Shown here piece by piece: positions 12,301 through 28,746 of a DNA stretch of 64,000 nt (position 1 is its first letter; every line of letters starts with the position of its first letter). The translations under genes were made by a program, and so were the position numbers. The stretch is from Cymbidium sinense (taxonomy: Eukaryota; Streptophyta; Magnoliopsida; Asparagales; Orchidaceae): positions 31,029,906 to 31,093,905 of the forward strand of contig CM038221.1 of NCBI GenBank assembly GCA_021442155.1, read 5' to 3'. The notes below the pieces were generated by a model. The model was not told where the DNA came from. It ran no database searches and saw only the letters and a list, made by a program, of their open reading frames with translations.

Positions 12301-14916
12301 AATTAAATTCAGATAAAAAAGAGAACCAATTTAATCAACCTAAAATTAGACATTAATAATTAAATTTCAATCAAGCTATAACAAGCTTAAGTGAAATAAA
12401 AAACAAAATCAAAATGAATGTAATTAAATATAATTTTTTAAAAATTAAATAAAATTTCTCCAACTAAAAAGTTAATTTTAATTAAAATTAAAACTAAATC
12501 AGAACTTTTTGTGATAAGCAATCACAAGGTATATAGTCTGGACACTTGAGATCATAGGGCTTATAGTCTGAAGGAGGTCTTGATACCTTAAACCACTAGT
12601 TTAACAATGACACGTACTTGTGGAAAAAAATTATAAAAATTAAACTAAATAATAAAAATAAGTTATACTTAATAAAAAAGACTTAGCTTTTAGGGTAACT
12701 CTTACTCTTTGGTAAAGCTTTTACTATATTAGGATTAGGGTGCTGAGTAGATTAAGTCTTACCATGAGTAAGGATTAATATTCTTTTCACTCTTTAAAAC
12801 TTAAAATTAATCTCAACATAAAAAATGAATTAAATTTGTAAATAAAACTTTAAATTATTTAAACCACTTAAATTAAAACAACCCTATGGTAAATTGAACA
12901 AATCTTGAACTCAAAACTTAAACTTAAAAAAAAAAAAAGCTTAATATAAACTTGTCACATTAACCCTCTCTGCACACACTAGACACTTATAGAATTTGGT
13001 TAGATCGATGTGTTTATTATGATGAGATTTTTTTTTGTTATTTTGTGGTGCACTGCTTTAGTTTATATGGCTATGATTTTTAATAGGAGTTTATGCCAAA
13101 ATGGGTCACTATAATAAATAAATTATAAATATTGTTTGCTTGTAGGTGCTTTGCTTAAGTCCATAAGAATAACCCAATAAGATAGGTGGGCTTGGAAAAT
13201 ACTCATCCTAAGCCCATATGTTTGTAGTATAACTGTTGGTGTGTTATTCACTTTTTTCAAGCATCTATTTTGCAAGGCTTGCGATTTTATTTTTAAAATT
13301 TAAAATGTAATTTGATCTTAAAATTATGTTAGAATCTATGAGATTTACAATTAACAAGAGCTAATCATACCCATTTGATAGTCCCTTATGGAGCCTAAGG
13401 AGGTCCCTGAAGAAGGCAACGATCCTGAAGTTAATGAAGAACCCATATATCGAACTTATAGTTCTAGGCCAGGTAGTATAAGTGTAGAGCTCAGCTGCCT
13501 AGTTTTTCTTTTCTTCTAAAATGTACTTCAACCCATTTAATTTAATTTGTTTGGTTCGATTTATTTTGAGTTGTACATTAGAACTACATACTTTTCATAG
13601 GTTTCTTTATGTGATTGTTATTCTATGATGAAAGCCTGGATGCGTTAGGCTCTTATAAAAATTAATTTTTCTAACATAATTAAATCAACTCAAATGAAGA
13701 TAAACAACTCATAACCCCATCAATTAAAGCCTTAGGGATAAACATTAAAAGAAAATAGAAACTCCTAGAATTGAGAACTATGCTTGTATATTTCTTTGAA
13801 ATTCTAAAATTGGGCCTTTCTCCCATTGCACATAAAGGGGTATTTGACTTGTGAGGATGACTACATTTTTGAGAGAAGTCCGCCTTCTCTTTCAATTTAG
13901 CCCATGGCTCATTTCTAAGTTCATCTCATTTAGGCATGATTTGCACACCCAAACTCTTAAAATAAAATTAATTGTCAAAAAATTATCAAAAATTTTAATT
14001 TATTACATTAATTAGAAACATAACATACCAATCGTAATTTTAAAGTTAAGGAGCGAGTTTAGACTCTTAGCTTTCTATCTTATGTGCAACAGTTAAACTA
14101 TCTTACATTCATAAGATCAGACTAATGGATTTACAATCTTTCGATAGTGTTAGTTGCAACCCTCCTAAGCAGGATATAAAATCAGGATAGGTTCATATTC
14201 TCAAGTGAGAAAAAAATAATAACTCCCAGATCTCTATGATTAGACTAAGTCTAGCTTTTGACTAATGTTAAGAGTATTGCTTAGATTTAGGGTTTGAAAC
14301 ATCCTCTTTCTCCTTTGCTATGGAAGTAAGTCTTCACCTCTCAAATATTTTTGCAATCTTGTGCTTCACTCCCAACATCTAAGTCCCAACTTTTCAATAA
14401 CATATCAAATTCAAAATCTAAATAACTTTATTTTTGAAGCTATAAAACCCAATAGTATAATATGTTGAAATACTTACTAAGCTTTCCAGTATCTTAAGTT
14501 TTCTCTACTTATTCTCGATTGGCCTTTGAAAAGAACTCATTTTTTTTGGATCAATCTCATTTGATTTCAAAAATAATAATCCTTTGAAAGTAAACTTTTA
14601 AATCCATAGAAATGAAAGTCAATTTCTTTAATCAAGAGTATTTTTAAAAGAATTTTTTTTAAAGATGTAATAAACTATAGGGGCTTGCCCTTATAGGGAA
14701 CTATAAATCTAGAATAAATAAACTTAGTTCTACTTCTCCACATAGTTCAGGGAAAACATCTCTCGTACATTGCAGACCAATCAACCTTAGAAGTCTTTAT
14801 TAAGTAATTGAATCTATTATAGGATAATTTTGTTATTTATTGTGATAATATATTTATCTCTTATTGATGTATTTGTTTACCTAAATAAGAATCCTCAAGA
14901 TTTTTGTAGTGTTCCA
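9370..14916 (+). repeat. LTR-2: partial sense copy of giant Tat-like LTR
   Basis: From 12520 onward this matches LTR-4 in the same order: 12530-12620 parallels 22860-22960 and 23100-23200, 13080-13210 parallels 23950-24050, and 14690-14830 parallels 25540-25680. It ends near 14916 at a degraded GATTTTTGTAGTGTTCCA that parallels the LTR end at 25743. The first 3.1 kb (9370-12520) is an expanded AT-rich block listed separately. The 5' third, including the TTGAC-rich zone, is missing, and the copy begins against the chromovirus LTR. Confidence 0.62.
9400..12500. repeat. Expanded AT-rich (AATTAA-type) low-complexity block
   Basis: About 3.1 kb is composed of loosely repeated AATTAAA, AATCAAATT and TTAATTAA words, with no strict period and very little G. 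The equivalent LTR block spans about 1.8 kb in LTR-4 (20420-22185), about 0.65 kb in LTR-1 (2930-3600) and about 0.6 kb in LTR-7 (59175-59800). The block is therefore the main source of length difference between copies. No gene or coding frame was seen in it. Confidence 0.65.
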
Positions 14917-15024
14917 AATAAAAACTCCACACACACTTTAAAAAACTTAGAAAAAGTTATGCCATTTTTCTATTCCATAAACATAGTAAACACACTAAAC
15001 AATCAAATAAATTAAAAGAATAAA
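14917..15024. other. Spacer between LTR-2 and LTR-3
   Basis: About 110 bp separate the sense LTR-2 from the antisense, truncated LTR-3. I see no PBS-like TGGC..GCTGGG text after LTR-2, so LTR-2 is not followed by an internal region here. Confidence 0.4.
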
Positions 15025-18215
<3,191 letters not shown>

Positions 18216-18394
18216 CCATTGTTGACCTCACTTTTGGATTGAGGGCTTAATCTTCACGTCATAAATCTAGGACTCTTTTAGACACTAAGAGCTTCTTAGT
18301 CATAAGACACTTCTAGTGGCTTGCGAACACTTAACCTAAGCCGAGAGACTTAAAAAAATTAGCCATAAGACTAGGCTATGCCTTATGACCTAGG
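18216..18394 (+). mobile_element. Internal 3' untranslated end of the Tat-like element, before LTR-4
   Basis: This short stretch parallels the reverse complement of 62247-62420, beyond LTR-7. Shared text includes TTGTTGACCTCA, TTAGACACTAAGAG, and CATAAGACTAGGCTATGCC against CATAGGAATAGGTCATGCC. It therefore represents the last 180 bp of the internal region upstream of a 3' LTR. The rest of that element is missing and is replaced by the inverted LTR-3. The purine tract at the LTR boundary is reduced to TAGGGAAA (18391-18398). Confidence 0.6.
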
Positions 18395-21300
18395 GAAACC
18401 TACCTAGCCTATGGACCTAGGGAAACCCACCTAGCCTATGGCCTAACCAAACCCATGCCTATTTCCTTAGAAAAAATTCAACCTCAAAATCATCCAACCA
18501 ACTCAATTGAACTCCAATTCACATGCCAAAACCAAACTTATCCTAAGCACATGATTTAATCCTATGGACTTAGCCAAAAAATTCCTTCAATCCAAACATA
18601 ACACAATTGATTTTTCTCATAATCAATTCAATCCTTCAATCATCATTCCAAACTATATCAAATCCTACAATCAAAATGAATTAAACCATAAAACTTGAAA
18701 CTAAAATCAAATTAAATCAAAATTAAACAAAATAATTGACCAAAAGCATTCCAAAATAATTCATAAAACATGATTGAAATAAAATCTAAACATAAAATAA
18801 TAAATTGAATCACATAAATCAACTTAACCAATTTTGGTCAATGTTGGTCAAACCTTAGTCAAACTTAGGTCAAATCTAAAATTGTCCCTAATTAAATGAA
18901 ATTAATTAACTCAAATCACTTCAAATAATTCATTAAGCATAATTGAAGCCTATCTAAACCCAAATGACTAATTGAATCTTATAAATTAATTTGACTCACT
19001 TTGGTCAAGTCAAAGTTGGTTAAAATAAAGTTAAACCAAATTGGATTCAAATCAAATCTGATTGATCTTAAAAAAATCTATCATGATCAAATCTATTTGA
19101 TTGATCTTAAAAATACCTTTAATAAAAAAAACTATAAACATGATTAAAACTTAATGAACCAACTCAATACCACTTGAGTTAAATTGGGTTAGCCCAAAAT
19201 TTAACCCAAAATCAACTTAAAAGAAACTTTGTCAATCCATGAATCTCTCAAAACTTGATTTAATCTAATATTATCTCAATCAAAATGATGTGCAAGAGAG
19301 TCAAGAAATAAAAATAAAATAAAATTTTAAAAAGGATGGAAGAAAGAAAGAAGAAAGCCAAACTCAAACCCATTTAAAATTAAATCAAAACAACCTAATA
19401 TGCCAACTTGTAATGAAGCCATACTCAACTAGCCTCCAGCATAATATGATATTATAAGTCAAAGAAAACATCAAAATATATGAAATCAAATAATTATCCC
19501 AAGTCAGAAGGAGAGAGAGGAGGAAGGCAAGCAAGAAAGTTAAGAAAAAAAATCCTAATCTCTTTGCATATGGCTATCACATGGAGAAGGTGATCACCCA
19601 TCACTTCCCTTAGACTTTTAGGCAGAAGCCCGAGTTGGCTAACCACCAAATTTTAGGTGGCAAGCTAATGATTGGCCGGTCACCATCACCTCCATTATGG
19701 AGGCTAATGGCCAACCTCCAAAGGAAGCAAGTAAGACCGCATTAAAGGGGAGAAAACACTAAAAAAAGAATCCTAGAGCTTTCACTAAGCAAAATGGTGC
19801 CCTCTCCCTCCATTAACATCAATGAAATCACACAAACCAAGTGAATTCTGGTGAAGTGTAGTGGAGGTTGGTGGTTACGACGTTCCAATGGGAGGCGAGA
19901 GCCCATATTCACTCCAAAGCTTTGTCTCGCATCCAGGAGTGTGTTTGAATCAACTCGGCCGCCAAAAATCATCCCCGATGAGGTAACTTTCGAATCCCGT
20001 AGCTAACCTTTAGGTCTCTTTGTTTGTGATAATGCTCGCATGATATTGGGAATATCCACTAGATACCCCTTGCACTTTCCATTTTGAATGATCCTAATGC
20101 AAGAACGGGAGTTTTTCTGGTGAGATTCACCTGAAAATTGAGTTCAGATGGACCTTGGGCACGGTTTTCCCATTCACTGGCTCTGGTTTGTCGGCTGGGA
20201 GTAAGAAGGATCATCAGCCATCTAATCCCCCATTAATAGGAATAGACGACTGAGATTAGAGTGCTAGAAACCTTGATTTTGGCCCTTAGATCCCGTCATT
20301 CTATGGGGACCGTCCGATCGAATTACAATTTTCTTGCTCAAAGTCGCGTCCGTGGTCAATCGGTGTTACAGTGTAAGCGTTTGATCTGTCTGATGGCCGA
20401 CTTGTTTAAGTAGAAAAATAGGGATTTTTTATTTTAAAAATTAAATAAACTCACATAAAACATCAAAAATTCATAAAAAAATAAAATACTAATCGAAAAA
20501 ATGCCAATAATGGCTCTTGGATTCGCCTATTTGAGAGGAATCTAATAAACTCAAAATCCCCAATTTCTATTGGGTATTGTGAGTTTAATTTAGGTTTTAG
20601 TGAAAATAAAATTTTATTAGTTAACCTAAAACTATTAATTAGATTGATCTGAAACTTTTAGGGATTGCAATTGAGGTTAAAATACACATACAATAAAAAA
20701 TTTGAAATCCAAATGATGAATGGATTAGGAGATATGGAATTTCAAATTTCAAATGGCTAATTTCATGAATTATTTAATTGAAAAATCTAGAAAATTATAA
20801 AAAATCCTTAAAATAGCTTAAACCACTTCAGTTAACTAAGATCCTTAAGAAAATGATATGATCTTCTCAAACTTAATAAACCTAAAAGAAACACTTAGGG
20901 TTAAGATTTAATAAATTAAAATTAATGTTAAATGAATGAATTAAAGCTAAATTCCTAACAATTTAAATGTTAAATCAAAATCAAAAATAAAATAATACTT
21001 AAACAATTGTTTATCAAACCTTAAATCAATCAAATATCGCATAATATTCAAATGAAATGAAATTAAACATAAACTTAACCTAATTAAATTAATGAAACTC
21101 AATTAAATATTAATTAAATTCCAAATTAAACTCATAATTAAACAAAATAATGGAACTTTAATCTCTAATCAACCTAAAATAAAAATAAATTCAAACTTTA
21201 ACCTAAATGCCTTGGTTAATATAGATCAAACAAAATGAAATAAACTTAAGATAAATACAACAAAAACATTAATGTAAATTAAAATAAAATATTGATTTAA

Positions 21301-24300
21301 ACTAAATCAAATAAAACAAACAAATCAAATCTAATTAAAAGAATAAATTAAATCTATAATGAAAATCAAATCAAATCATAATTGATTCAATTATGCAATC
21401 AAATTAAAATTCATTTAAGAAAACTTAATCTAAATAAACTACGACAATCAAATAAAACATAAGCTACAATGAATCAATCTAAATGAAGTAAGCAATTATC
21501 AAGCTTCTATTAGCTAATCAAATCAATTATGAACATCTAATCATATCCAATTAAATCATTAATCAAAGCAAAACCTCAATTTGGTTAATGATAAAGAATT
21601 ATAACTAAATTTTAATTTGATCAATCATCTAAATCAAATTTTAAGCAAAAAAAATAAAATAAATAAGCCAACTTTAAACTATCCAATCAACTTAGTTAGC
21701 TATATGAAGCAAACCAATCTAATTAAATCCTAATTAAGCATTAAATCTCAATCATATGAATTCACTTAAATTCAATATACAACAAAACTAAAGTGAGCCC
21801 TAATTAATTATAAAACTTTAAATCAAATAGATCATAACTCATAATCAAATCAAATCAAATGAAACTAAAGCAAATCTTAATAAATTCAATACATAATCAA
21901 ATTAGGTTCAATTCAATCTATTTGAATTAGATGAATTAATTAATCATTAAACATACAAGTTTAATAATCAAATTAAACATGAACTATCATCCAAAGACAT
22001 TAACTAAATTCTAATAAATGAACCAAATCAAATGAAACTCTAAATGTAAACAATCAAATTAAGGGTTTCTCTTTATGTGTTTAATAACATAAATACCCTT
22101 AAAGAAATTATGATTAATCCATGAGTGTGGGAGAATCATAAAAATACTTAATTTGATTCTTTAAATTAATTAATCTTTAATTATGAGCCAATTGCATTAG
22201 GTTCTTTAGGAGCATTGCAACTTTACTTTTATCCATATTCATGTCATTTGTGCCTCATGATTAAATTATTAATCAAATTAAAGAATCATAGGAAAGGGTA
22301 ATTAAGTGATTTGATTAATGATTCAAATTAATTAATTTATAAAATTTGTTTAATTATATTTCCTTAAACTAATTAAGATTACCAACTTGGGAATGAGATT
22401 AAAACAACAAATAATCTCTTTTATTTAAGTCCAATCCAAATCCAAAAATCAAATTAATAAAAAATATTGGTTTCCTTTAAGTGATCTTATTTAATGTGAT
22501 CGTCCTTAGGAATTAGTGTAGTTGAATGAATTATACATTTTTTTGGCTATTCCTTTCAAATTATTTCAAATTGTTGTGTGTCATGTGGTTTCATATATTC
22601 ATCTTTTTAAATCTAAATGAATCAAATGGAATTTATTTAAGTAATCTTGCATGTGTTGGCTTAATTTAATCATATGTGTGGCTATTATCACTAATAAATT
22701 CAAATTTATTTTTCTAAAGTTTATAAATTGATATCAATATTTGGAGTGATAGTAGTTTTGAATACATATAGGATTTGCATGTCCTTATAGCTTAAGTATG
22801 TGAAATGAAGCTCTCTTTCCTATGTTTACATATAGATTTACATGGATTTGGATGACAATAAGTATATAGTCTAGACATTCCGGGAATGCAAGGATTTAAA
22901 TAGCACCAAAGAGGTCATTTGGTTATCTCACTTCCCTGGTTAACAATGACACATACTTATTTAATTTCATTCCTATGTATTTTTGTATTAGAGTTTGGTT
23001 AGAGCTTTAATTTATATACATAAACAATTCAACTAAATAAAATACAATCTTTGCATGGTTTTCTATTCTTATAGTTATTTATACATTCATTTGTATTTAA
23101 GATAACAAATATATAGTCTGGACATCCAGGAAATATGAGGCTTTAAGTATCCCCAAGGAGGTCATTTGATTATCTCACTTCCCTAGTTAACAACAAGACA
23201 TATTTGCTTACATCTTTTATACATGTGTATGTGTATTTGATTAGAAAATGAAAGTCTCTTTTTTCTATTAAAAAAAATACATGCATTCATAATCATTTAA
23301 GTGTGCCAAATTACATTGCATGTATATGTATACTAAGTACTTTAGTCATATGCATGTTACATCTGATGGAAAGGAATGACTTAACATATTTCATGTGAAT
23401 GCAATTCAATTATATTAATCTTAAGATGCCCCTCATGTTGAATAAGATTCTTTAAGATTAACCTAAACTTATGATTAATATAAATTTTTAATAAGTCATT
23501 CTCTAAGGATACTAAATTATAAAAATGTGCTTCAGAAAGTAGTTTGAGGTAGGGATGAAAGAGGATAAGCCTCTTTCCTCTCTTTATAACACTTAGATGC
23601 TAAGTGTACATTAAATGAAACAAAATAAAACACAAATTAAAATTTACAAATCATCTAAACAACTTAAAGTGAAATCAACCATCATGGTTAATTTAAATAA
23701 TTCTAAAGCTAGAAAATCATAACTCTAATGCTTAGTTAAGTCATACCACATAAAGCCTTAGCATACATATTAGAATTAAGCCACCACTTTTAGTCCTAAG
23801 TTAGGATGGTGTATGTGATGTATATTTTATTTTGTGATGTAATATTTTAGACTGTATATTAAGGTGTATGATTCATAGACTGGATGTTAGGCCGTTATTA
23901 GTCTAATCATATATTTTGTAAGGGATTATACTTAAGGGGATGCTTAAAAATAAATATAAATGTTTTGCTTGCAAGTTTCTTAAGCTCCTAAGCATAATCC
24001 ATATTAAGATAGGTGGGCTTGGTTATCCATGTGCAGGGTGCTAAGTCCTAATTATAAATATGACTGCTTGGGTTGTACATATATTTAGCTAACATCTATT
24101 TTGTAGATGTAGTTAGATTTACTTTTTCATAAAATGTAATTTTGCAATAGGAATTAGGATTAGTGCTATGAGGTTTAGGATGAGCAGTGGCTAGAAGGCT
24201 TAGTCCGAGGGTGCCCTATGATGCCTTTAGAGCAATTCAAATTAAGAGAAGGAAGAAAGAAGACCCCCATGACATGAATTTAAATTCTAACTGTAATTAT

Positions 24301-25755
24301 TCTTTCATATTTCAGGTTGTATAAGTGCAGAGCTTGGCTACCCATCTTTTCTCTTTTTTGGGTTGTATGATGGTACCCGGCTGCACCAACCTTTTATTCT
24401 TTTATGATAGCTTATAAAATGTTTGATGTTATGTTTAGATTATGCAATTGAATTGTATGCTTTTATTAGTTTCTTAATGATTGATGTTTGAATGTATTTT
24501 CTAGATGCGATAGGATCTTATAATAAAATTAAATTTTCTATCCCAACTAATCACTCATAATTAAATTTTAAATTAATTCATGACCTCATCATAAATCTTA
24601 GGTTCTAAATAAGATAGCTAAAATATTTAGCAACCCCTTAGCTATAGTTGTATATTTCACATCATGCATGTCATATTCCATCTTCCTTGAATATGGTGGA
24701 TCTCCATCCTTGCACGATAGGAGAATGCTTGACCTATGAGGGCATCCCTTGTGGTGGAGAACACCCCATTCTTGCTGATTTGGAAAATAATATTTTATCA
24801 TGCATTTAGGCATAAAAACCCCTAACCTTTGTCCAAATGAATGTGTCAAAATGAAATAAAAATTATAAAATTTTGTATTTTAGATTTAGTCATATGCTCA
24901 TTTCACTCATGCTCTAGTTCTTAGGGAGTGAGTTTAGGATTTTAGTTTCTTTCCAATTAAATAATAGCCCAACCATCTTACAATTTCAAAAGATCGGAAT
25001 ATATGATTTTGAATCATAGGAGGTGTTAGCTGGCGGCTACTCCAGGCAGTTGTAAGTCTAGAAGTCGGATGAGTTTATCCTCTCGTATGGGGATAATCCT
25101 TTATGTCACTTTTTCACTTAGATTTAGGTCATGCTTTAACTTGTGTTAAAGCTCCCTAGATTTAGGATTTGAGGTTGCTAGTTTCCTTTGAGCTACAAGC
25201 ATAAATTCTCACCTCTTCGACATTTTTATAATCTTGTGTTGATGTACTAGAAGCCCTAGCATTCTAATAAGATTTCAACTCAAACAAAATAAATCTTTTC
25301 ACTTTTAGATAAATAAAGACTCATCATAGATAGGTTGGAATGCTTACTATGCCTCTTAGTATCATAAGTATTCCCTACTTATCTTTCTTTGGATCCCAAA
25401 ATAAGTCTTCGAATTAAACATTCCCATTTGACTTTCCAAAATAACCAATCATTTGATAGTCTTAACCTTGAAATCTTTAGAGACAATAATTTCCTACTTT
25501 AATTGAGAGTGTTCTTAGGAAATCCTTAGAAAACTTAAGAACCCAGCTTAATATAAACCCTACTTTACTTTTCCATGTAAAGTAAGGGAAATATCTCTAG
25601 TATAATCAAAGACCCATATTCCTTAGGAGTCCATATTAGGTGATTAGGTCCATTGGAGGGTGATGTTTCTATCTTTTGAGTAGTATATCATATCTTAATG
25701 TCATACCCGATCACTTTAATAAGTACCCCCTAAGATCTGCGTGGTGTCCACTCCA
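18395..25755 (+). repeat. LTR-4: near full-length sense LTR, about 7.36 kb
   Basis: The 5' limit is set by alignment with the TGTT end of LTR-7, although the TG itself has decayed here. The 3' limit is GGTGTCCACTCCA (25743-25755), against GGTGTCCTCAACA in LTR-7 read on the minus strand. No PBS follows and an internal 3' fragment precedes it, so it is a 3' LTR. The order of parts is: TTGAC-rich zone (about 18830-19250), purine-rich segment and GC-richer block (19500-20400), AT-rich block (20420-22185), two tandem hairpin subrepeats (22861-23095 and 23104-23330), then the conserved 3' third. The longest ORFs are under 90 codons and look random. Confidence 0.68.
22861..23330 (+). repeat. Tandem pair of hairpin subrepeats in LTR-4
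   Basis: Two units of about 240 bp each carry TATAGTCTxGACATxC, an inverted CCxGGAA...TTCCCTxG pair and the following TTAACAA text. LTR-6 also has a pair (about 52555-52640 and 52748-52865) with a different spacing, whereas LTR-1 and LTR-3 show one unit. Copy number has thus changed within the family. Confidence 0.6.
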
Positions 25756-26899
25756 CTTCAAAATTAAAACACCACAACCATGCACCATTGTAAGCTCACC
25801 AGAGTTGATCTAAGGTGGTCTTCCCATGCTCCAATTGAATGGGTTTGAATTTTTTCTTGCTTGTGAGGATGCTAAGAAGGTGTGGGGAAAGCTAATTAGG
25901 CTTTGGAGAAGGTTTGGTGAGGATGAGTGTTTATGATATTTGAGCTGAGAGAAAGTTTGGTCTCATTGACAATGGGATGCATAAGGAGCTCTAGGATCTC
26001 AAAGATTGGCTCTGGAGTTGGAATGAGTGCATGTGTGTGAAGTTTGAATGGGTGATGAGATTTATATTATTCTCCCCATATGAACCATCATTTCTGGTGG
26101 GTTCGATCTATGACAACAATCTAAGTAGTGGGTAGGACTATAATTGGCTTTAGATTGATGTGTTGGACCTTCCTTAGTGGCTAGAGGAGTTTGATAGCTA
26201 GTGATTAATTGGACAACCCATGGTTGGTGAACTAAGGGTTGGCCATAATGAGGGTGACCTTTCCTTGGTCAATGGCTGAACTAAATAACTTTGGATCAAC
26301 TTGGCTCAATTGTGGTGTTAAATATTTCTATTCTTGAATTTTTTTCCTATTTGGAACCTTTGGTTAACTTGGTTTTGGATGATCTAGGTTCACCATGGGT
26401 TGGGTCCACTTGGGCAGGTGTGGGAGAGTTTAAGGATGAGTTAGATCTTTTTCTTTATCAAAATCTATATTATAAAAGGTTTAATTTTTTGTATTACATT
26501 GGTCATTTCATTTCAACTATTATACCATGCTTAAATAAATTCATAACTTGCTGAAATTTATTTTGGTTTGTTAAATTCATTGCTCCATACTTAATGAAAA
26601 AGAATTTTGGCACAAAGTTAATATTTTATACCTTATCCTATTGAATCTAATTATAATTTCTCTTGAATTTTAAATTGACTCTTGTTAAAATTTATTTTAC
26701 TACATAATAGACTTTTGTGAATTCTCTTCAAAATCATTTTTGTATAAATCTATTACTCATATTTAGGTAAAAATATTGCTAAAGTCATTTTCTAAGAAAA
26801 TTTACTTTCCATTTCTCATTAAAATTAAGTGAGCTATTTCTCTTTATTAGATTTATTTGTAAATTATTGATTATTGTAGGTATTCATTTTGAGTTGTAA
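25756..26899. other. Unassigned intergenic stretch
   Basis: No recognisable protein, RNA gene or terminal repeat was found. Text from about 25900 to 26430 (GGTGAGGATGAG, CTCCCCATATG, GGTCAATGGCTGA) loosely resembles the antisense LTR between 4230 and 5050, so it may be an eroded LTR fragment. I could not confirm this by eye. The 87-codon ORF at 26291-26554 has no recognisable content. Confidence 0.35.
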
Positions 26900-27400
26900 G
26901 ATCACCAATTTTATTGGGTAGTTAATAGATATTTTGAGATTTGATTATGTCAAAATTATTTGTTATTTTATTTATTTTTTATGCTTTGAAAGTTATTTTT
27001 GTTTGGGATTGTTGTAGGAGATTAAGAAATTTTGTTGGGTAGTGTTCTTCTCACTGTATCGGAGAGAGTACGAGGTTGTTGATGGGGTGTAATCACCCTG
27101 TTATAAGAGAGTACAAGTTGCAATTAGCTTTTATTGCATTAGTAAAATTATAGCCATGGTGGCTATGCATGGACATAAGCCTATTTGGGGTTTTGACTCT
27201 ATCACATAAAAAAAATTGCACCTATTATCTCTCTTTATTTATACACTTAATTTTGTTGCTCTGTGATTTTTAGTCATTCATTATTTAAAACTAAAAATTG
27301 ATAGATCTACTAAAATTAAAATTCAATTTTTAACTTGTAAAAATTTTTAAGTTCTCAATTCACCTCTTCCCCCCTCTTGGATGTCATAGTTACTCACCAA
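26900..27400 (+). repeat. Ty1/copia LTR tail (R-U5-like)
   Basis: The text GGGTGTAATCACCCTGTT followed by ATAGCCATGGTGGCTATG...GGACATAAGCC and, near 27359, CAATTCACCTCTTCCCCCCTCTTGGATG resembles the R-U5 part and end of some plant copia LTRs. It is followed within about 100 bp by copia RT text. If this is the 5' LTR, gag, protease, integrase and the N-terminal RT have been deleted. The start is not defined. Confidence 0.4.
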
Positions 27401-28480
27401 ATCAAGAGGTCTATATATGGATTGAAATGAGCCTCTTAGTAATAATATTTAAAATTTTATGATGTAATATTTTTATTTTGATTTATAAAACAATAGATCA
27501 ATGTATAATAGAATGTTTGTGAGAGAGAATTTTATTTTTAATTCTATATGTAGATGATATTTTACTTGTAACAAATGACAATGCTTAATTTTATGAGGTG
27601 AAATAATTTCTCTCTAAAAATATTGACTTGAAAGATATAGGTGACACCCCTTATGTGATTGATATTAAGATATAGAGATAGTGTTTGAAGTGTCTTAAGA
27701 GACTCAAGAGATATATATGAATAAAGTGTTAGAAAGATATGGAATAAAAAATTGAACACCAATCATAGTACTTATTATGAAGGGTGAAAAATTTAGTTTT
27801 AGTCAATGCTTGAAAAATGACATTGAAAGGAGGAAATGATAAATACTTCAAATGCTTAAGTTTGTTGGTAGCTTTGCATTTGCTCAAGTTTGATAAGACT
27901 TGACATAGCATATATAGTTAGGATATTGGGAAAATATTAGAGTAATCTAGATATATACCATTGACAAGGTGAAAAGTTGTGATTCACCTTAAAGGTGCTA
28001 AAGACTTCATGCTTATATATAAAGGAGGTGATTGTGTACTCTAATTTAGGATGGCTTTGATTCCCAAAAATCAACTTTTGGGTATATCTTGATGTTTGTT
28101 AGCAGAGTACTAAGTAGACTTTTATCGCTACTTATACTAAAGAAGTTGAGTTTCTATCTTATTTTAAAGCAACATTGTAAGGTGAATGTTTGAAGAGTTT
28201 TATTTTTAGGCTCAGAGTTATGGATTTTATATCTATCCATTATATATATATATATATATAAGATATTTCAGCTACAATCTTTTTAGATAAGATTAATAAT
28301 AATAGTGGTAGTCGGAGTAAGCATATTAATATTAAATACTTAGCCATAAGAGAACATGTTAAGGAGGACATAATCATTATTGAACACATGAACACTGACT
28401 TGATGATATTTGATCCTTCAACTAAAGGCATGCTACCACATAAGTTTAAGGTTCATGTATTGTATGCATCTAGGTTATTT
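27400..28480 (+). pseudogene. Ty1/copia reverse transcriptase C-terminus and RNase H remnant
   Basis: Translation through stops shows the copia RT active-site text LYVDDILLVTND (near 27545-27580), then FLSKNIDLKDIGDTPYVIDI, AYLIYKG-type RNase H text near 28000, a degraded TSGY-like segment, and the C-terminal SKHINIKYLAIREHVKED (about 28318-28375), IIIEHMNTDLMIFDPSTKGM and HKFKVHV. This order and spacing match the last 350 or so residues of copia polyproteins. A (TA)10 tract at 28241-28260 and many stops and shifts show that it is long dead. Confidence 0.85.
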
Positions 28481-28746
28481 TGATTGATTTAGATGTATAA
28501 ATCAATATTATTAATGAAACTATATGGTTGTGATGTTTTTTAAATTTAGTTATTTATATGTACACATTTGTTGATATGAAAAACATCTTTAAGTTGTAAA
28601 TGAAATACACATTGGGTTTATTCATTAAATTGTATGCGACCTTGTGATTCATGACAAATAATACTTGCACTTTGAGGAAATGTCACCATGATCCTTGAAT
28701 TTGTTTCTTAATATATCAATGATGGAATTTGGACCAAGTGGGAGAA

